Shown here: one piece after another, positions 44,189 through 53,624 of the stretch
How the letters are laid out: each line of letters begins with the position of its first letter
Position numbering within the stretch: position 1 is the first letter of the stretch
NCBI RefSeq assembly: GCF_009720775.1
Contig: NZ_WNKW01000002.1
Span: 310,001-374,000, forward strand
Reading direction: 5' to 3'
From: Pseudoduganella danionis
Lineage (GTDB): Bacteria > Pseudomonadota > Gammaproteobacteria > Burkholderiales > Burkholderiaceae_D
Length of the DNA stretch: 64,000 nt
Translations under genes and position numbers: made by a program
The notes under the pieces: model-generated
Seen by the model: only the letters and a program-made list of their open reading frames with translations
Databases searched by the model: none
What the model was told of the DNA's origin: nothing

Positions 44189-45832
44189 TTACTTGGCGGC
44201 GCCGGCCAAGATCGACTGGGCCACGGCTTCCGCCACCTTGATGCCGTCCACGCCGGCTGACAGTATCCCGCCTGCATAGCCGGCACCTTCGCCGGCCGGA
44301 AACAGGCCGCGCGTGTTCAGGCTTTGCAGCGTATCGTCGCGGCGCTTGATGCGCACCGGCGACGAAGTACGCGTTTCCAACCCCGTCAGCACCGCATCCT
44401 GTTTGAAGTAGCCCTTGATCTGCTTATCGAAAGCGGGGAAGGCTTCGCGCAGCGCGGTGACGGCAAACTCCGGCAGTATCTCGGCCAGATCGGTCAGATG
44501 CACGCCCGGTTTGAAGGATGGCACCACGGAACCGAAAGCGGTGGATGGACGGCCTGCCACGAAGTCGCCCATTAGCTGGCCCGGCGCATTGTAATTGGCG
44601 CCGCCCAGCTGGAAGGCTTTGGCTTCCAGTTCTCGCTGGAAGGCAATGCCGGCCAGCGGGTGGCCCGGATAATCGACTTCCGGCGAAATGCTGACCACGA
44701 TGGCGCTATTCGCATTGCGCTCGTTGCGCGAGTACTGGCTCATGCCGTTGGTGACCACGCGGCCCGGTTCCGAGGCGGCGGCGACCACCGTGCCGCCCGG
44801 GCACATGCAGAAGCTGTACACGGCGCGGCCATTGCTGGCATGGTGTACCAGCTTGTAATCGGCCGCACCCAGTATCGGGTGGCCGGCGTTGGGGCCGAAG
44901 CGGCACTGGTCGATCAGCGATTGCGGGTGCTCGACACGGAAGCCGATCGAGAACGGTTTGGCTTCGACGTACACACCACGGTTGTACAGCATTTCGAAGG
45001 TGTCGCGCGCGCTGTGGCCCACGGCCAGCACCAGATGGTTGGTGGCGATGCGCTGGCCGTTTTCGAGTACCACGCCGCGAATCTGGCCGCCGTCGGCCTG
45101 CTGTTCGATCTCCAGATCGACTACCTTGCTCTCGAAGTGGTATTCGCCGCCCATGGCTTCGATATTCGCGCGCATCTGTTCCACCATCTTGACCAGACGG
45201 AAGGTGCCGATGTGGGGTTTGCTCACGTAGATGATTTCTTCGGGGGCGCCCGCCTGCACGAACTCGGTCAGCACTTTGCGGCCATAGTGCTTGGGGTCCT
45301 TGATCTGGCTATACAGTTTGCCGTCCGAGAAAGTACCGGCGCCGCCTTCGCCGAACTGCACGTTCGATTCGGGATTGAGTTTGCGCTTGCGCCAGAAGCC
45401 GAAGGTGTCGACCGTACGGTCACGCACTTGCTTGCCGCGCTCCAGAATAATCGGGCGCAAGCCCATCTGCGCCAGTATTAGTGCGGCGAACAGGCCGCAA
45501 GGGCCGGTGCCTATTACTACCGGGCGCGGCTGGCCGGCATGGGCAGCGGCCAGTTGCTCGGGCGTGGCGACGAATTTATAACCGGTATCCGGTGCCGGCA
45601 TCACGTGATGGTCGTGGTGCATGCGCTTGAGCACGGCAGCCTCATCGCGCAGTTCCACATTGAGCGCATAGATCAGCACGATGGCGGATTTTTTGCGGGC
45701 ATCGTAGCTGCGCTTGTAGACCGTGAAGCCGAGCAAGTCTTCTGCTGGAATGTCCAGACGCTGGAGGATGGCCGCAGGCAGTTCCGCTTCGGCGTGATGG
45801 AGGGGCAGTTTGAGTTCGTTTATGCGCAGCAT
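44189..45832 (-). CDS. FAD-dependent protein, NAD(P)/FAD oxidoreductase-like
   Basis: This 547-residue protein has an N-terminal part of about 110 residues (YKRSYDARKKSAIVLIYALN) and then a FAD-binding fold with PVVIGTGPCGLFAALILAQMG (about residue 115) and ERGKQVRDRTVDTF. The end carries GEGAGYAGGILSAGVDGIKV, a second FAD contact. The family is widespread and of unknown reaction; some members are annotated as dehydrogenases. The ATG at 45832 (MLRINELKLPL) is chosen; seven more residues could be added from 45853. It faces the long empty region 45833-47050. Confidence 0.85.
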   Translation of the reverse strand: MLRINELKLPLHHAEAELPAAILQRLDIPAEDLLGFTVYKRSYDARKKSAIVLIYALNVELRDEAAVLKRMHHDHHVMPAPDTGYKFVATPEQLAAAHAGQPRPVVIGTGPCGLFAALILAQMGLRPIILERGKQVRDRTVDTFGFWRKRKLNPESNVQFGEGGAGTFSDGKLYSQIKDPKHYGRKVLTEFVQAGAPEEIIYVSKPHIGTFRLVKMVEQMRANIEAMGGEYHFESKVVDLEIEQQADGGQIRGVVLENGQRIATNHLVLAVGHSARDTFEMLYNRGVYVEAKPFSIGFRVEHPQSLIDQCRFGPNAGHPILGAADYKLVHHASNGRAVYSFCMCPGGTVVAAASEPGRVVTNGMSQYSRNERNANSAIVVSISPEVDYPGHPLAGIAFQRELEAKAFQLGGANYNAPGQLMGDFVAGRPSTAFGSVVPSFKPGVHLTDLAEILPEFAVTALREAFPAFDKQIKGYFKQDAVLTGLETRTSSPVRIKRRDDTLQSLNTRGLFPAGEGAGYAGGILSAGVDGIKVAEAVAQSILAGAAK

Positions 45833-47050
45833 GGGGGCTTCCTGTAGGGGCACTGTTTAGGCGCCAGGTGGAGCGGGGCGTTGACTGGCTCAGCCATTAC
45901 GTCCCGTAAAAGCCGGTATTTTACCGCGATAAGCATGCCAACGCAGCAGTGGCGGGCAGCGGCTGTGCGCCAGCCAGAAACTGCTGATGCCGGGATATAT
46001 CGGTGTCAGATAAACAGGCGGGCGATAGAAAAATACCTGCCCGATTTTATTATCAGAACTGGCGTTAATAAAAACGGCGGCGCATCAATTTAATAAGGGC
46101 GCAATCTGGCTATTTTAAATATATTGCGCGAACGATAATAAATAAGATTTAAGCGAATGAATATATGGAAGGTTGAGCGGGTTCTGAATAGATAGAAAAG
46201 AGTGCATGCGGCATGCCTCGAGCAGGCTGGCAGGAAGCTGGTAGCTTGTAAATTTAGTTGCCATAAATATACTTTTTTTCATTAGGCAAGTTCAGACTAT
46301 GTTGTTAAAAGGCGACTTTGCGCAAATTCCTTTTTCGCGCATAGGTTAGGTCTAGAGTGTAGGAAACTATTTCCGTATGGAATTTTTCAGGTGGAAAATA
46401 CTTATCCATAATGCAACCACATCCTGCGCTTTGTACAATCTTTGTTTTGATGTTTCATGGTTTTCCCTTGATTTTCGCTGGTTTCTGCTTGACGAACGCA
46501 TATTTCACTGTAATTCCCCGGTGCAGTCTGCTTCTGCGTCAGAGTGGCCAAGATGGGCGGATTTGTTGCGTTTTGGCAGCGTTAAATTGTTAAAAAGTTC
46601 AGGGAAATCAAAGCAAAGCTGATCTCGCTAGCGTTGGCCGGTGGGCTGGGCGCGTTTCTGTTGTGAGGACGAGACAGCAGAGTGATGGCGTCAGGCATTT
46701 TTTTTGCCGTGCGTTCAAACTTCTTCGCGCTGTATGTTGCATTGCAATACATATTGCATGCGGTGCGACGCTAGCTCCCCGCGCTGCCGGAACAGGCCGC
46801 TTACGCGCATTGACAACGTTTGAGTTGCTATGTTTTTATGAATAGCGGAAAAATTCGACTAGATTTCAGGAACTGAGAAGTAGGCCGGATTTTTACCAGT
46901 GAAAGAGCAAGCGTAGTAAGTCGGATTTTGAATGGTTTTATCCAGGTTGTTCAGAAACGGCGGAGTTTAAATCAAGAAATGGGTCGTTTTATCTGTTATC
47001 CAAAAGATGCGGTGAAACGTCTACTAAACACACCAAGGGAATTGAATAAT
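45833..47050. other. 1.2 kb non-coding, AT-rich region before a TonB receptor
   Basis: I see no gene in this stretch. It is AT-richer than the surroundings. A possible promoter TTGACG-N16-TAATTC lies at 46489-46516. At about 46586-46667 one frame reads KKFREIKAKLISLALAGG and then GLGAFLL, a signal-peptide-like string without a normal start codon, which could be the remnant of an exported-protein gene. An 81-codon frame at 46377-46622 has no features of a gene. The rest may be a long leader or control region of the TonB receptor. Confidence 0.5.
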
Positions 47051-49960
47051 ATGATCAAGGAAACAGTATTGTCTCGCTCGATCCGCGTGATGTTCATCGG
47101 CGGTATGGCGCTGGGTATGCAAGTTGCCACCGCGCAGCAAGCTGACGCGCCTCTGCAAAAGGTGGAAGTAACCGGTTCGCGCATCCCGACCCTGAACACC
47201 GACGGCACCAGCCCGATCGTTGTACTGGGCGCGAAAGACATCAAAACCGACGGCGTGCGTAACGTCGAAAGCCTGCTGAACAACCTGCCACAGGCCTTCG
47301 CAGCGCAAACCGGTAACGTGGTCAACGGCTCGACCGGTACCGCGACTGTCGACCTGCGTGGTCTGGGCTCGAACCGTACCCTGGTACTGGTTAACGGCCA
47401 CCGTCTGCCAGCTGGCTCGCCGGGTTCGTCGGCTGCCGACTTGAACCAAATCCCAACCCCGCTGATCAAGCGTATCGAAGTGCTGACCGGTGGCGCAGGC
47501 GCCGTGTACGGTGCTGACGCTGTGGCCGGTGTGGTCAACTTCATCATGAACGACCGCTTCGAAGGCGTTCAGATCGAACTGAACGGTTCGGGCTACAACC
47601 ATAAACAACAAGGTACCGCAGGCGTTTCGAGCTTGGTTGCTGGCCGTGCTGCCACCAACCCAGCCCAGTTCGCTGTTCCAGGCAACAAAGGTCTGGATGG
47701 CCGTTCGAAAGACGCTTCCCTGCTGATCGGTGGTAACTTCGGCGACGGCAAAGGTAACGCCACCCTGTTCTTCAGCTACAAACAAGACGACGCGCTGCTG
47801 CAATCCGAACGTGACTTCACCGCTTGCTCGCTGTCGGCTTCGGCTGCAGGCTTCGCTTGCGGCGGTTCGGGCACCAACGCCACCGGCCGTTTCACCAACA
47901 CCAAAACCGGCAAGGTCTACACCACCGATGCTAACGGTACCCCACGCCTGTTCAACAACGCGCTGGACCAGTACAACTTCGGCCCGATCAACCACCTGCA
48001 GCGTCCTGACGAACGTTATGGCGTAGCTGCTTCGGCCCGCTACGACGTCAACGAGAAGCTGAAAGTCTACGCAGACTTCGCCTTCCACGATGACCGCACC
48101 GATGCACAGATCGCTCCAGGCGGTATCTTCGGTAACGTTTACACCATCAAAGGCGACAACCCACTGCTGACCCCAGCAATGAAGGCCGCCATGAGCCTGA
48201 ACTCGCCAACCGACACCACCGACGTAGTTATCCAGCGTCGTAACGTCGAAGGCGGTGGCCGTGATGCACTGTTCACCAATACCTCGTACCGCATGCTGAT
48301 GGGCGTGAAGGGCGATATCGGTAACTGGAACTACGACCTGTTCGCACAAACCTCGAAAGTACGTTACTCGGGTAGCTCGAATAACTACTTCTCGAAAGAG
48401 CGCGGCGCTAAAGCGCTGGACGTGGTCAACGTCAACGGCGTAGCACAGTGCGCATCGTTCGTGAACGGCACCGACCTGGCTTGCGTACCTTACAACCCAT
48501 GGCAACTGGGCAAGATCACCCCAGAACAACTGGCTTACATCCAGATTCCTGGCCAATCGTTCGGTCAGACCGAACAGCAGATCCAGGGCGGTAACGTCGC
48601 TGCAGATCTGGGCGAATACGGCATCAAGATTCCAGGCAACAGCAACGGCGTAGGCGTGTCGTTCGGCTTCGAGCGTCGCGTGGAAGCGCTGACCCTGAAT
48701 CCTGACGGTCCTTCGCAGAACTTCGACCTGGATGGTTCCGGTGGTCCTGTGAAACCAGTGTCGGGCCGCTATGTCGTGAAAGACATCTTCGGTGAAGTTC
48801 GTCTGCCACTGCTGGAAAACAAACCGTTCGCTGAATCGCTGGGCGCCAACCTGTCGTATCGTCACACCGACATCGACACCGGCGTGAAAGCAAACACCTA
48901 CGGTCTGGGTATGGACTGGCAGCCAGTTTCGATGCTGAAGGTACGTGCTTCGCACCAGAAAGCTGTGCGCGCACCTAACATCAACGAACTGTTCTCGCCA
49001 GCAGGTAACAACCTGTACGACAACGACGCTGATCCATGTGCAGGCGCCAAGCCTACCGCCACCCTGGCACAGTGCGCCAACACCGGCGTAACCGCTGCTC
49101 AGTACGGCAACATTCAGGATTCGCCAGCAGGTCAGTACAACTACCTGGCCGGTGGTAACCCTAAACTGAACCCAGAGACCTCGAAGTCGAACACCATTGG
49201 TCTGGTGCTGACCCCGATCCGTAACCTGACCGTGACCGTCGACTACTTCGACATCAAGGTTAACGATACGATCTCGAACGTTCAGCCTACCACCACTCTG
49301 GACAAGTGCTTGAACACCGGCAACCCAGTGTTCTGCTCGAAGATCACCCGTGACCGTCTGGGCACCCTGTGGCTGCTGCCACAAGCTTCGATCGTTGGCA
49401 CCAACACCAACATCGGCTCGCTCAAAACCTCGGGTATCGACCTGGCAGCCAGCTATGGCCAGAAGATCGGCGCATACGGTAGCCTGGGCTTCTCGGTAAC
49501 CGGCACCCTGCTGAAGACCTTCGAAGTGGAAGAACTGCCAGGTGACGGTTCCTACGACTGCGTAGGCCTGTACAACGGCGCCGGCAAGTGCGGCCAGCCA
49601 CGTCCGAAATGGCGTCATAAAGCCCGTGTGAACTGGAATACTCCATGGGCTACCGACCTGGCTCTGACCTGGCGTTACTTCCAGGGCGTGGACATCGAGA
49701 CCACCAGCTCGAACCCGCTGCTGCATGGCACCGCGCTGGATGTAGAGAAGCACTTCGCTTCGGCTAACTACATCGACCTGGCTGCTTCGTACAATGTGAC
49801 CAAGAAGATCACCCTGTCGGGCGGTATCAACAACCTGTTCGACCGTGATCCTCCAATCACCTCGAAGTACGGTACCGGCTCGGGTAACGGCAATACCTTC
49901 CCATCCATGTACGACTCGATGGGCCGTAAGCTGTTCCTGAACATGACTGCCAAGTTCTAA
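47051..49960 (+). CDS. TonB-dependent outer membrane receptor, highly expressed
   Basis: This 969-residue receptor has a signal peptide (MIKETVLSRSIRVMFIGGMA). The plug domain (about residues 30-180) contains KVEVTGSRIPTLNTDG, SLLNNLPQAF, TVDLRGLGSNRTLVLVNGHR and IKRIEVLTGGAGAVYGADAV. A long beta-barrel follows and ends in Phe (LNMTAKF), as porins do. Substrate is unknown; the family in this group takes up carbohydrates or peptides. The ATG at 47051 has an AAGGGA site; the longer frame is not signal-like. The codons are strongly biased (CCA, CGT, GGT, CTG) like those of glnA and rplU, unlike the other receptor here. A strong terminator follows. Confidence 0.92.
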   Translation: MIKETVLSRSIRVMFIGGMALGMQVATAQQADAPLQKVEVTGSRIPTLNTDGTSPIVVLGAKDIKTDGVRNVESLLNNLPQAFAAQTGNVVNGSTGTATVDLRGLGSNRTLVLVNGHRLPAGSPGSSAADLNQIPTPLIKRIEVLTGGAGAVYGADAVAGVVNFIMNDRFEGVQIELNGSGYNHKQQGTAGVSSLVAGRAATNPAQFAVPGNKGLDGRSKDASLLIGGNFGDGKGNATLFFSYKQDDALLQSERDFTACSLSASAAGFACGGSGTNATGRFTNTKTGKVYTTDANGTPRLFNNALDQYNFGPINHLQRPDERYGVAASARYDVNEKLKVYADFAFHDDRTDAQIAPGGIFGNVYTIKGDNPLLTPAMKAAMSLNSPTDTTDVVIQRRNVEGGGRDALFTNTSYRMLMGVKGDIGNWNYDLFAQTSKVRYSGSSNNYFSKERGAKALDVVNVNGVAQCASFVNGTDLACVPYNPWQLGKITPEQLAYIQIPGQSFGQTEQQIQGGNVAADLGEYGIKIPGNSNGVGVSFGFERRVEALTLNPDGPSQNFDLDGSGGPVKPVSGRYVVKDIFGEVRLPLLENKPFAESLGANLSYRHTDIDTGVKANTYGLGMDWQPVSMLKVRASHQKAVRAPNINELFSPAGNNLYDNDADPCAGAKPTATLAQCANTGVTAAQYGNIQDSPAGQYNYLAGGNPKLNPETSKSNTIGLVLTPIRNLTVTVDYFDIKVNDTISNVQPTTTLDKCLNTGNPVFCSKITRDRLGTLWLLPQASIVGTNTNIGSLKTSGIDLAASYGQKIGAYGSLGFSVTGTLLKTFEVEELPGDGSYDCVGLYNGAGKCGQPRPKWRHKARVNWNTPWATDLALTWRYFQGVDIETTSSNPLLHGTALDVEKHFASANYIDLAASYNVTKKITLSGGINNLFDRDPPITSKYGTGSGNGNTFPSMYDSMGRKLFLNMTAKF

Positions 49961-49977
49961 TCGCTTGAGTCATTGCT

Positions 49978-50011
49978 AAAACGGCGGGTCGCAAGACCCG
50001 CCGTTTTTTTT
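49978..50011 (+). terminator. Terminator after the TonB receptor
   Basis: The 13-base arms 49978-49990 and 49995-50007 pair perfectly around a GCAA tetraloop and run into eight T residues. Confidence 0.95.
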
Positions 50012-50035
50012 CGTCCCGTGCCAGTGCATGCGCTG

Positions 50036-50077
50036 GCGAAAAAAAACGCCCGCTGGCGAGTCTGCCAGCGGGCGTTT
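50036..50077 (-). terminator. Terminator after the second beta-hydroxylase
   Basis: The 14-base arms 50044-50057 and 50064-50077 pair perfectly. On the minus strand a run of eight T residues follows, ending the hydroxylase operon. Confidence 0.9.
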
Positions 50078-50103
50078 GTCTTGTGCGGGGGCTGTACGGC
50101 GGC

Positions 50104-51225
50104 CTAGGTTTCCCAGTCGTTGCCGTCTTCTATGCTGCCCAGCATGGTGCTGACCAGCGTGCGTTCGCTCTCGCTCAGTTCGGGACGCCAGGTTTCGAAC
50201 AGCAGGATGACGCGCGTCTCGTTGCTGCGGTTCCAGGCTTCGTGTTCTATGCTGTCATCGAACACCCAGGCCTTGCCTTCTTCCCAGTGGCGCGTTTCAT
50301 TGCCCACGCGCAGGCTGCAGCCCTGCGGCACGATCAGTGGCAGGTGGCAGATCAAGCGGGTGTTCAGGATGCCCGTGTGCGGCGTGATGTGGGCGCCCGG
50401 GCGCATCAGCGAAAACAGCACGGTCGGTGCGCGGCCTGCGATCTGCGGCATCGGCACGTGGGCCATGGCAGCCATGGTGGCCGGGCAGCGCGCCGCATTC
50501 TCGGCGACGATTTCGCCGTTGCGGTAGAGGTAGAAAGCGCTCCAGTCGCGGTTGTTATGCAGGCCGCCCCGTTCGCGTGCGGGCAGGGTGGGATCGGGCT
50601 TCAGATAGGGTTCGAACGCATCCTGATCCTTGAGGATCTGTTCGAGTTCGGCGCGGATGGCGGGCGTGGCCGCTTCCACCTGATCCAGCCACGGGAAGGC
50701 CTCGCGCTCGAAGTATTGAATCTGTGGCAGGCCGGGGAAGTAGTACAGGCGCGGCTGCTGCAGATACAGTTGTTTGCGGCCCAGCAGCAGGTCCAGCGAC
50801 TGGCGGAAGCGTGCGTGTTCGCGCCCATGGGTATAGCCGGCCTGGGCCAGATTGTTCTGCAGTTTCTGCTCGAACTTTTCCATGTATTCAGCACACGCGT
50901 GGCGGGCTTTCTGCACATGGGCGCGCAACTGGGCTGGCAGTTCCTGGTCGGGCGGGGCTGCGTCCAGCGCGGTGCGGTAAAAGGCGGCCGCAGCCGGGGC
51001 ATTGCCGTCAGCGGCCAGCAGGTCGCCCTTGTACAGCAGCAGTTGCAGATTGTCGGGCGCGGCGCTGACGGCCTGTTCCAGCGCGGCCAGTGCCGCCTTG
51101 ATTTCACCCAGCGCATGCTGGGCCTGGGCCAGGCCGAACCAGGCTTGCGGGCCGCCCTGGCCGTTGCTGGTCAGTTGCAGATAGTGGTCACGCGCGGCAG
51201 TGGCGTCTTGATGCGATGCAGTCAT
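50104..51225 (-). CDS. Aspartyl/asparaginyl beta-hydroxylase with TPR-like N-terminus (second copy)
   Basis: This 373-residue protein has an N-terminal helical repeat part (AWFGLAQAQHALGEIKAALA and LEQAVSAAPDNLQLLLYKGD, TPR-like). A C-terminal AspH-type 2-oxoglutarate/Fe(II) oxygenase domain follows (about 190-365). The metal-binding His residues are in ITPHTGILNTRLICHLPL and FDDSIEHEAWNRS; the 2-oxoglutarate Arg is in NETRVILLFETWRPEL. It hydroxylates Asp/Asn in proteins in known relatives; here the target is unknown. It starts 5 bases after the stop of a paralogue, so both form an operon. The ATG at 51225 fits; a frame to 51276 would overlap the upstream gene. Confidence 0.85.
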   Translation of the reverse strand: MTASHQDATAARDHYLQLTSNGQGGPQAWFGLAQAQHALGEIKAALAALEQAVSAAPDNLQLLLYKGDLLAADGNAPAAAAFYRTALDAAPPDQELPAQLRAHVQKARHACAEYMEKFEQKLQNNLAQAGYTHGREHARFRQSLDLLLGRKQLYLQQPRLYYFPGLPQIQYFEREAFPWLDQVEAATPAIRAELEQILKDQDAFEPYLKPDPTLPARERGGLHNNRDWSAFYLYRNGEIVAENAARCPATMAAMAHVPMPQIAGRAPTVLFSLMRPGAHITPHTGILNTRLICHLPLIVPQGCSLRVGNETRHWEEGKAWVFDDSIEHEAWNRSNETRVILLFETWRPELSESERTLVSTMLGSIEDGNDWET

Positions 51226-51229
51226 AGTG

Positions 51230-52534
51230 TCAGGTTTCGTAGCTGGCGGAATCGCTGTTGAAAGCGTAGATCGCATTGGTGAGTTCGGTGATCAGGCTGC
51301 GTTCGGCTAGCGACAACTGGGGGTGCCAGATGTCGAAGATCATGATGACGCGCAGCTTGTCGCTATTGTTCCAGGCTTCGTGCTCGATGGTATCGTCAAA
51401 CACCCAGGCTTGGCCCGGTACCCATTCGCGCGTGGTATTGCCGACACGGAAGCCGCAATCGGGCGGAATGATCAGCGGCACGTGGGTCAGCAGGCGCGCA
51501 TTCGATACGCCCACATGGGCCGGTATGCGGGTGCGCGGCTTGAGCAGCGAGAACATGGCGGTGGGCGTGCGGCCGGGCTGCTCGGGCTGGGGCGCGCCGC
51601 GCAGCAATTCCATGGTCTTAGGACACTTCTCCACATTGCCGGCGATAGGGCGGCCATCCTTGATCAGGTGGAAGGCGCTCCAGCGCGGCGAATTATTCAG
51701 CTCGGCAAACTGGTTGTGCGGCACGTCGTCCGGATAGGTCAGATAGGGCTGGAAGCCTTGCTCGGCCTGCAGTACTTGCAGGAATTCGTCGCGGATGATG
51801 TCGGTGCCTGCTTCGATCGCATCGAGCCACGGGAATTGCTCGCGCGGGAAGAACTCCACCGGCACCAGCCCCGGATAGTGGTACATCATGGAATGCGAAT
51901 CGTAGCGCCGCTTGCGGCCCACCATCAGATCGATGGAGTCGCGGAAGCGCTGGATGTTCTCGCCGGCGTATTCACGGTATTTGGCTTCCATGAACTCGTC
52001 GAGGAAGTTGCCGTAGTCGGTCTGGTAGCGCTCGATGTAGCGGTGCGCATGTTCGACCGCGCCGCGCATATTCGGATCGAGCCGCTCGAGCGGCGGTGCG
52101 ACCTGTGCTACGGCGCCATAGGCGGTGGCAGACTTGTGGGTCTTGCCCTGACGTTCCAGCAGATTGGCACGCAGCAGCAGGGCCACCATATCGTGCGGAT
52201 CGGCCACCAGCGCATTGTGGATGGCCAGCTCCTCGGCTTTTTCATCGCGCTGGCCCTGGCAGGCCATGGCCAGATTGACCCAGTGCTGGGGATTATCCTG
52301 TTCGCTGCGCACCAGCCGTTCGAACGCGCGCCGCGCAGCCGCATGGTCGCCCAGACGGAAAGCGCGCTTGCCCAGCGTGGTCAGGGCCAGTGTGTGTTGT
52401 GGTTGCAGTTCCAGCAGCAAATTCCAGAGCCGGACGGCTTCGTCGTCCTTGCCTGCTTTGCTGGCCTGGATAGCGGCCGCTTCGAGTACGGCGGCATCGC
52501 TGGGCGCGTTCGCGCCGGTAGAGGAGGTGATCAT
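51230..52534 (-). CDS. Aspartyl/asparaginyl beta-hydroxylase with TPR-like N-terminus (first copy)
   Basis: This 434-residue paralogue of the next gene has TPR-like helices over residues 15-165 (AVRLWNLLLELQPQHTLALT, AARRAFERLVRSEQDNPQHW). The AspH oxygenase domain (about 240-430) has His ligands in IPAHVGVSNARLLTHVPLII and FDDTIEHEAWNNS and Arg in DKLRVIMIFDIWHPQL. The two proteins share the segments PWLDAIEA/PWLDQVEA and QPYL/EPYL, so they arose by tandem duplication. The start could also be a TTG at 52549; neither has a clear ribosome site. Confidence 0.85.
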   Translation of the reverse strand: MITSSTGANAPSDAAVLEAAAIQASKAGKDDEAVRLWNLLLELQPQHTLALTTLGKRAFRLGDHAAARRAFERLVRSEQDNPQHWVNLAMACQGQRDEKAEELAIHNALVADPHDMVALLLRANLLERQGKTHKSATAYGAVAQVAPPLERLDPNMRGAVEHAHRYIERYQTDYGNFLDEFMEAKYREYAGENIQRFRDSIDLMVGRKRRYDSHSMMYHYPGLVPVEFFPREQFPWLDAIEAGTDIIRDEFLQVLQAEQGFQPYLTYPDDVPHNQFAELNNSPRWSAFHLIKDGRPIAGNVEKCPKTMELLRGAPQPEQPGRTPTAMFSLLKPRTRIPAHVGVSNARLLTHVPLIIPPDCGFRVGNTTREWVPGQAWVFDDTIEHEAWNNSDKLRVIMIFDIWHPQLSLAERSLITELTNAIYAFNSDSASYET

Positions 52535-52734
52535 GATCAAGTGAGCCAATGATTCGGCGGCCTGGGGCCGGACGAAAAATTATAGCTGCTGTACTTGCTT
52601 TGAAGGCAAGGAAGGCAGCTTATCGCCCGCGAGTGTTGGGGCGATACGTCACTTTGATCGGGTGCTACGGTGTAGGAGCCCGCCGGCCTCGGATGCCGCC
52701 AGTGCAAGCTGGCCGACGGCGGCAGCGGGCAGGC

Positions 52735-53460
52735 TTACATGCCGCCCCAGGCGGCGCTCAATACGGCCACAGCGGCCAAGCCCGCCGTTTCCGTGCGCAA
52801 GATGCGCGGCCCCATGGCCAGCGGCAGCGCGCCATGGCGGATAGCCTGATCTTCTTCCGCTTCGCTGAGACCGCCTTCAGGGCCGATCACCAGCGTCACG
52901 GCCTGCGGGCTCTGGTGGCGCGCCCAGTCGGCCAGCGATTGCTCGGCGCGCGGCGTCAGGATGATGCGGCGGTGCATGTCCTGCTGGGTGATCCACTGTT
53001 TGTAGTCCTGCAGCTCGCCGAGTCGGGCCAGATGGTTGCGGCCGCACTGTTCCGCGGCGGAAGCGATGATGGCTTGCCAGTGCGCCAGCTTCTTTTCGGC
53101 CCGTTCGGCCGACAGGCGTACCACGCAGCGCTGGGCCGCCAGTGGCTGGATGGCTGTGACGCCCAGCTCTATGGCTTTTTCGATGATCCAGTCCATCTTG
53201 CTGGCTTCGGGCAGGGCCTGGGCCAGCGTGATGCCGAACGGCAGTTCCGCTTCGCGCGCCGTATGGGCCTTGATTTCCACGCTGACGCGGCGCTTTTCCA
53301 CTTGATCTAGGACAGCGCTGTATTCGCCGCCTTCGCCGTTGAACAGCGTGATCAGTGTGCCCGGTGCCAGCCGCAGTACGCTGATGTGGTGGGCGACCGC
53401 TTCGGGCAGCTGGACAAGCTGGCCGATGGCTAATGACTGGGGCAGGTAAAAGCGTGGCAT
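52735..53460 (-). CDS. rsmE: 16S rRNA m3U1498 methyltransferase
   Basis: RsmE of 241 residues is a SPOUT-class enzyme that methylates N3 of U1498 in 16S rRNA using SAM. It starts MPRFYLPQSLAIGQLVQLPE (OB/PUA-like domain). The knot part contains KMDWIIEKAIELGVTAIQPL, QCGRNHLARL, VTLVIGPEGGLSEAEEDQA and LGPRILRTETAGLAA-like MGPRILRTETAGLAA. All are family signatures. It stands alone between the hydroxylase operon and the divergent tkt gene. Confidence 0.95.
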   Translation of the reverse strand: MPRFYLPQSLAIGQLVQLPEAVAHHISVLRLAPGTLITLFNGEGGEYSAVLDQVEKRRVSVEIKAHTAREAELPFGITLAQALPEASKMDWIIEKAIELGVTAIQPLAAQRCVVRLSAERAEKKLAHWQAIIASAAEQCGRNHLARLGELQDYKQWITQQDMHRRIILTPRAEQSLADWARHQSPQAVTLVIGPEGGLSEAEEDQAIRHGALPLAMGPRILRTETAGLAAVAVLSAAWGGM

Positions 53461-53624
53461 GCAGGGTTCCGTTAATACGTAGTGGGGGGGATGGTTAGTA
53501 TGTGTAGATATGCAATTTTAAATCGGGGCCGCCTCGGTCTGGTAAAATAATGGGTTCAGCAAGTAGGTAGTACCGTAGCCGTATTCCTTGCCCCCAGTTT
53601 CCATACTTTCGTGATAGATCGACG

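Noticed and set aside
46377-46622. 81-codon open frame upstream of the TonB receptor
   Set aside because: It is rich in Trp, Phe and Ser with no gene-like start or motif, in AT-rich DNA.
46669-46675. Single CGAGACA heptamer upstream of the first TonB receptor
   Set aside because: One isolated 7-base match is expected by chance and shows no array.
47024-49753. 909-codon open frame opposite the TonB receptor
   Set aside because: It is the mirror of a gene with strong codon bias; the product is Gln/His/Val-rich and has no family motif.
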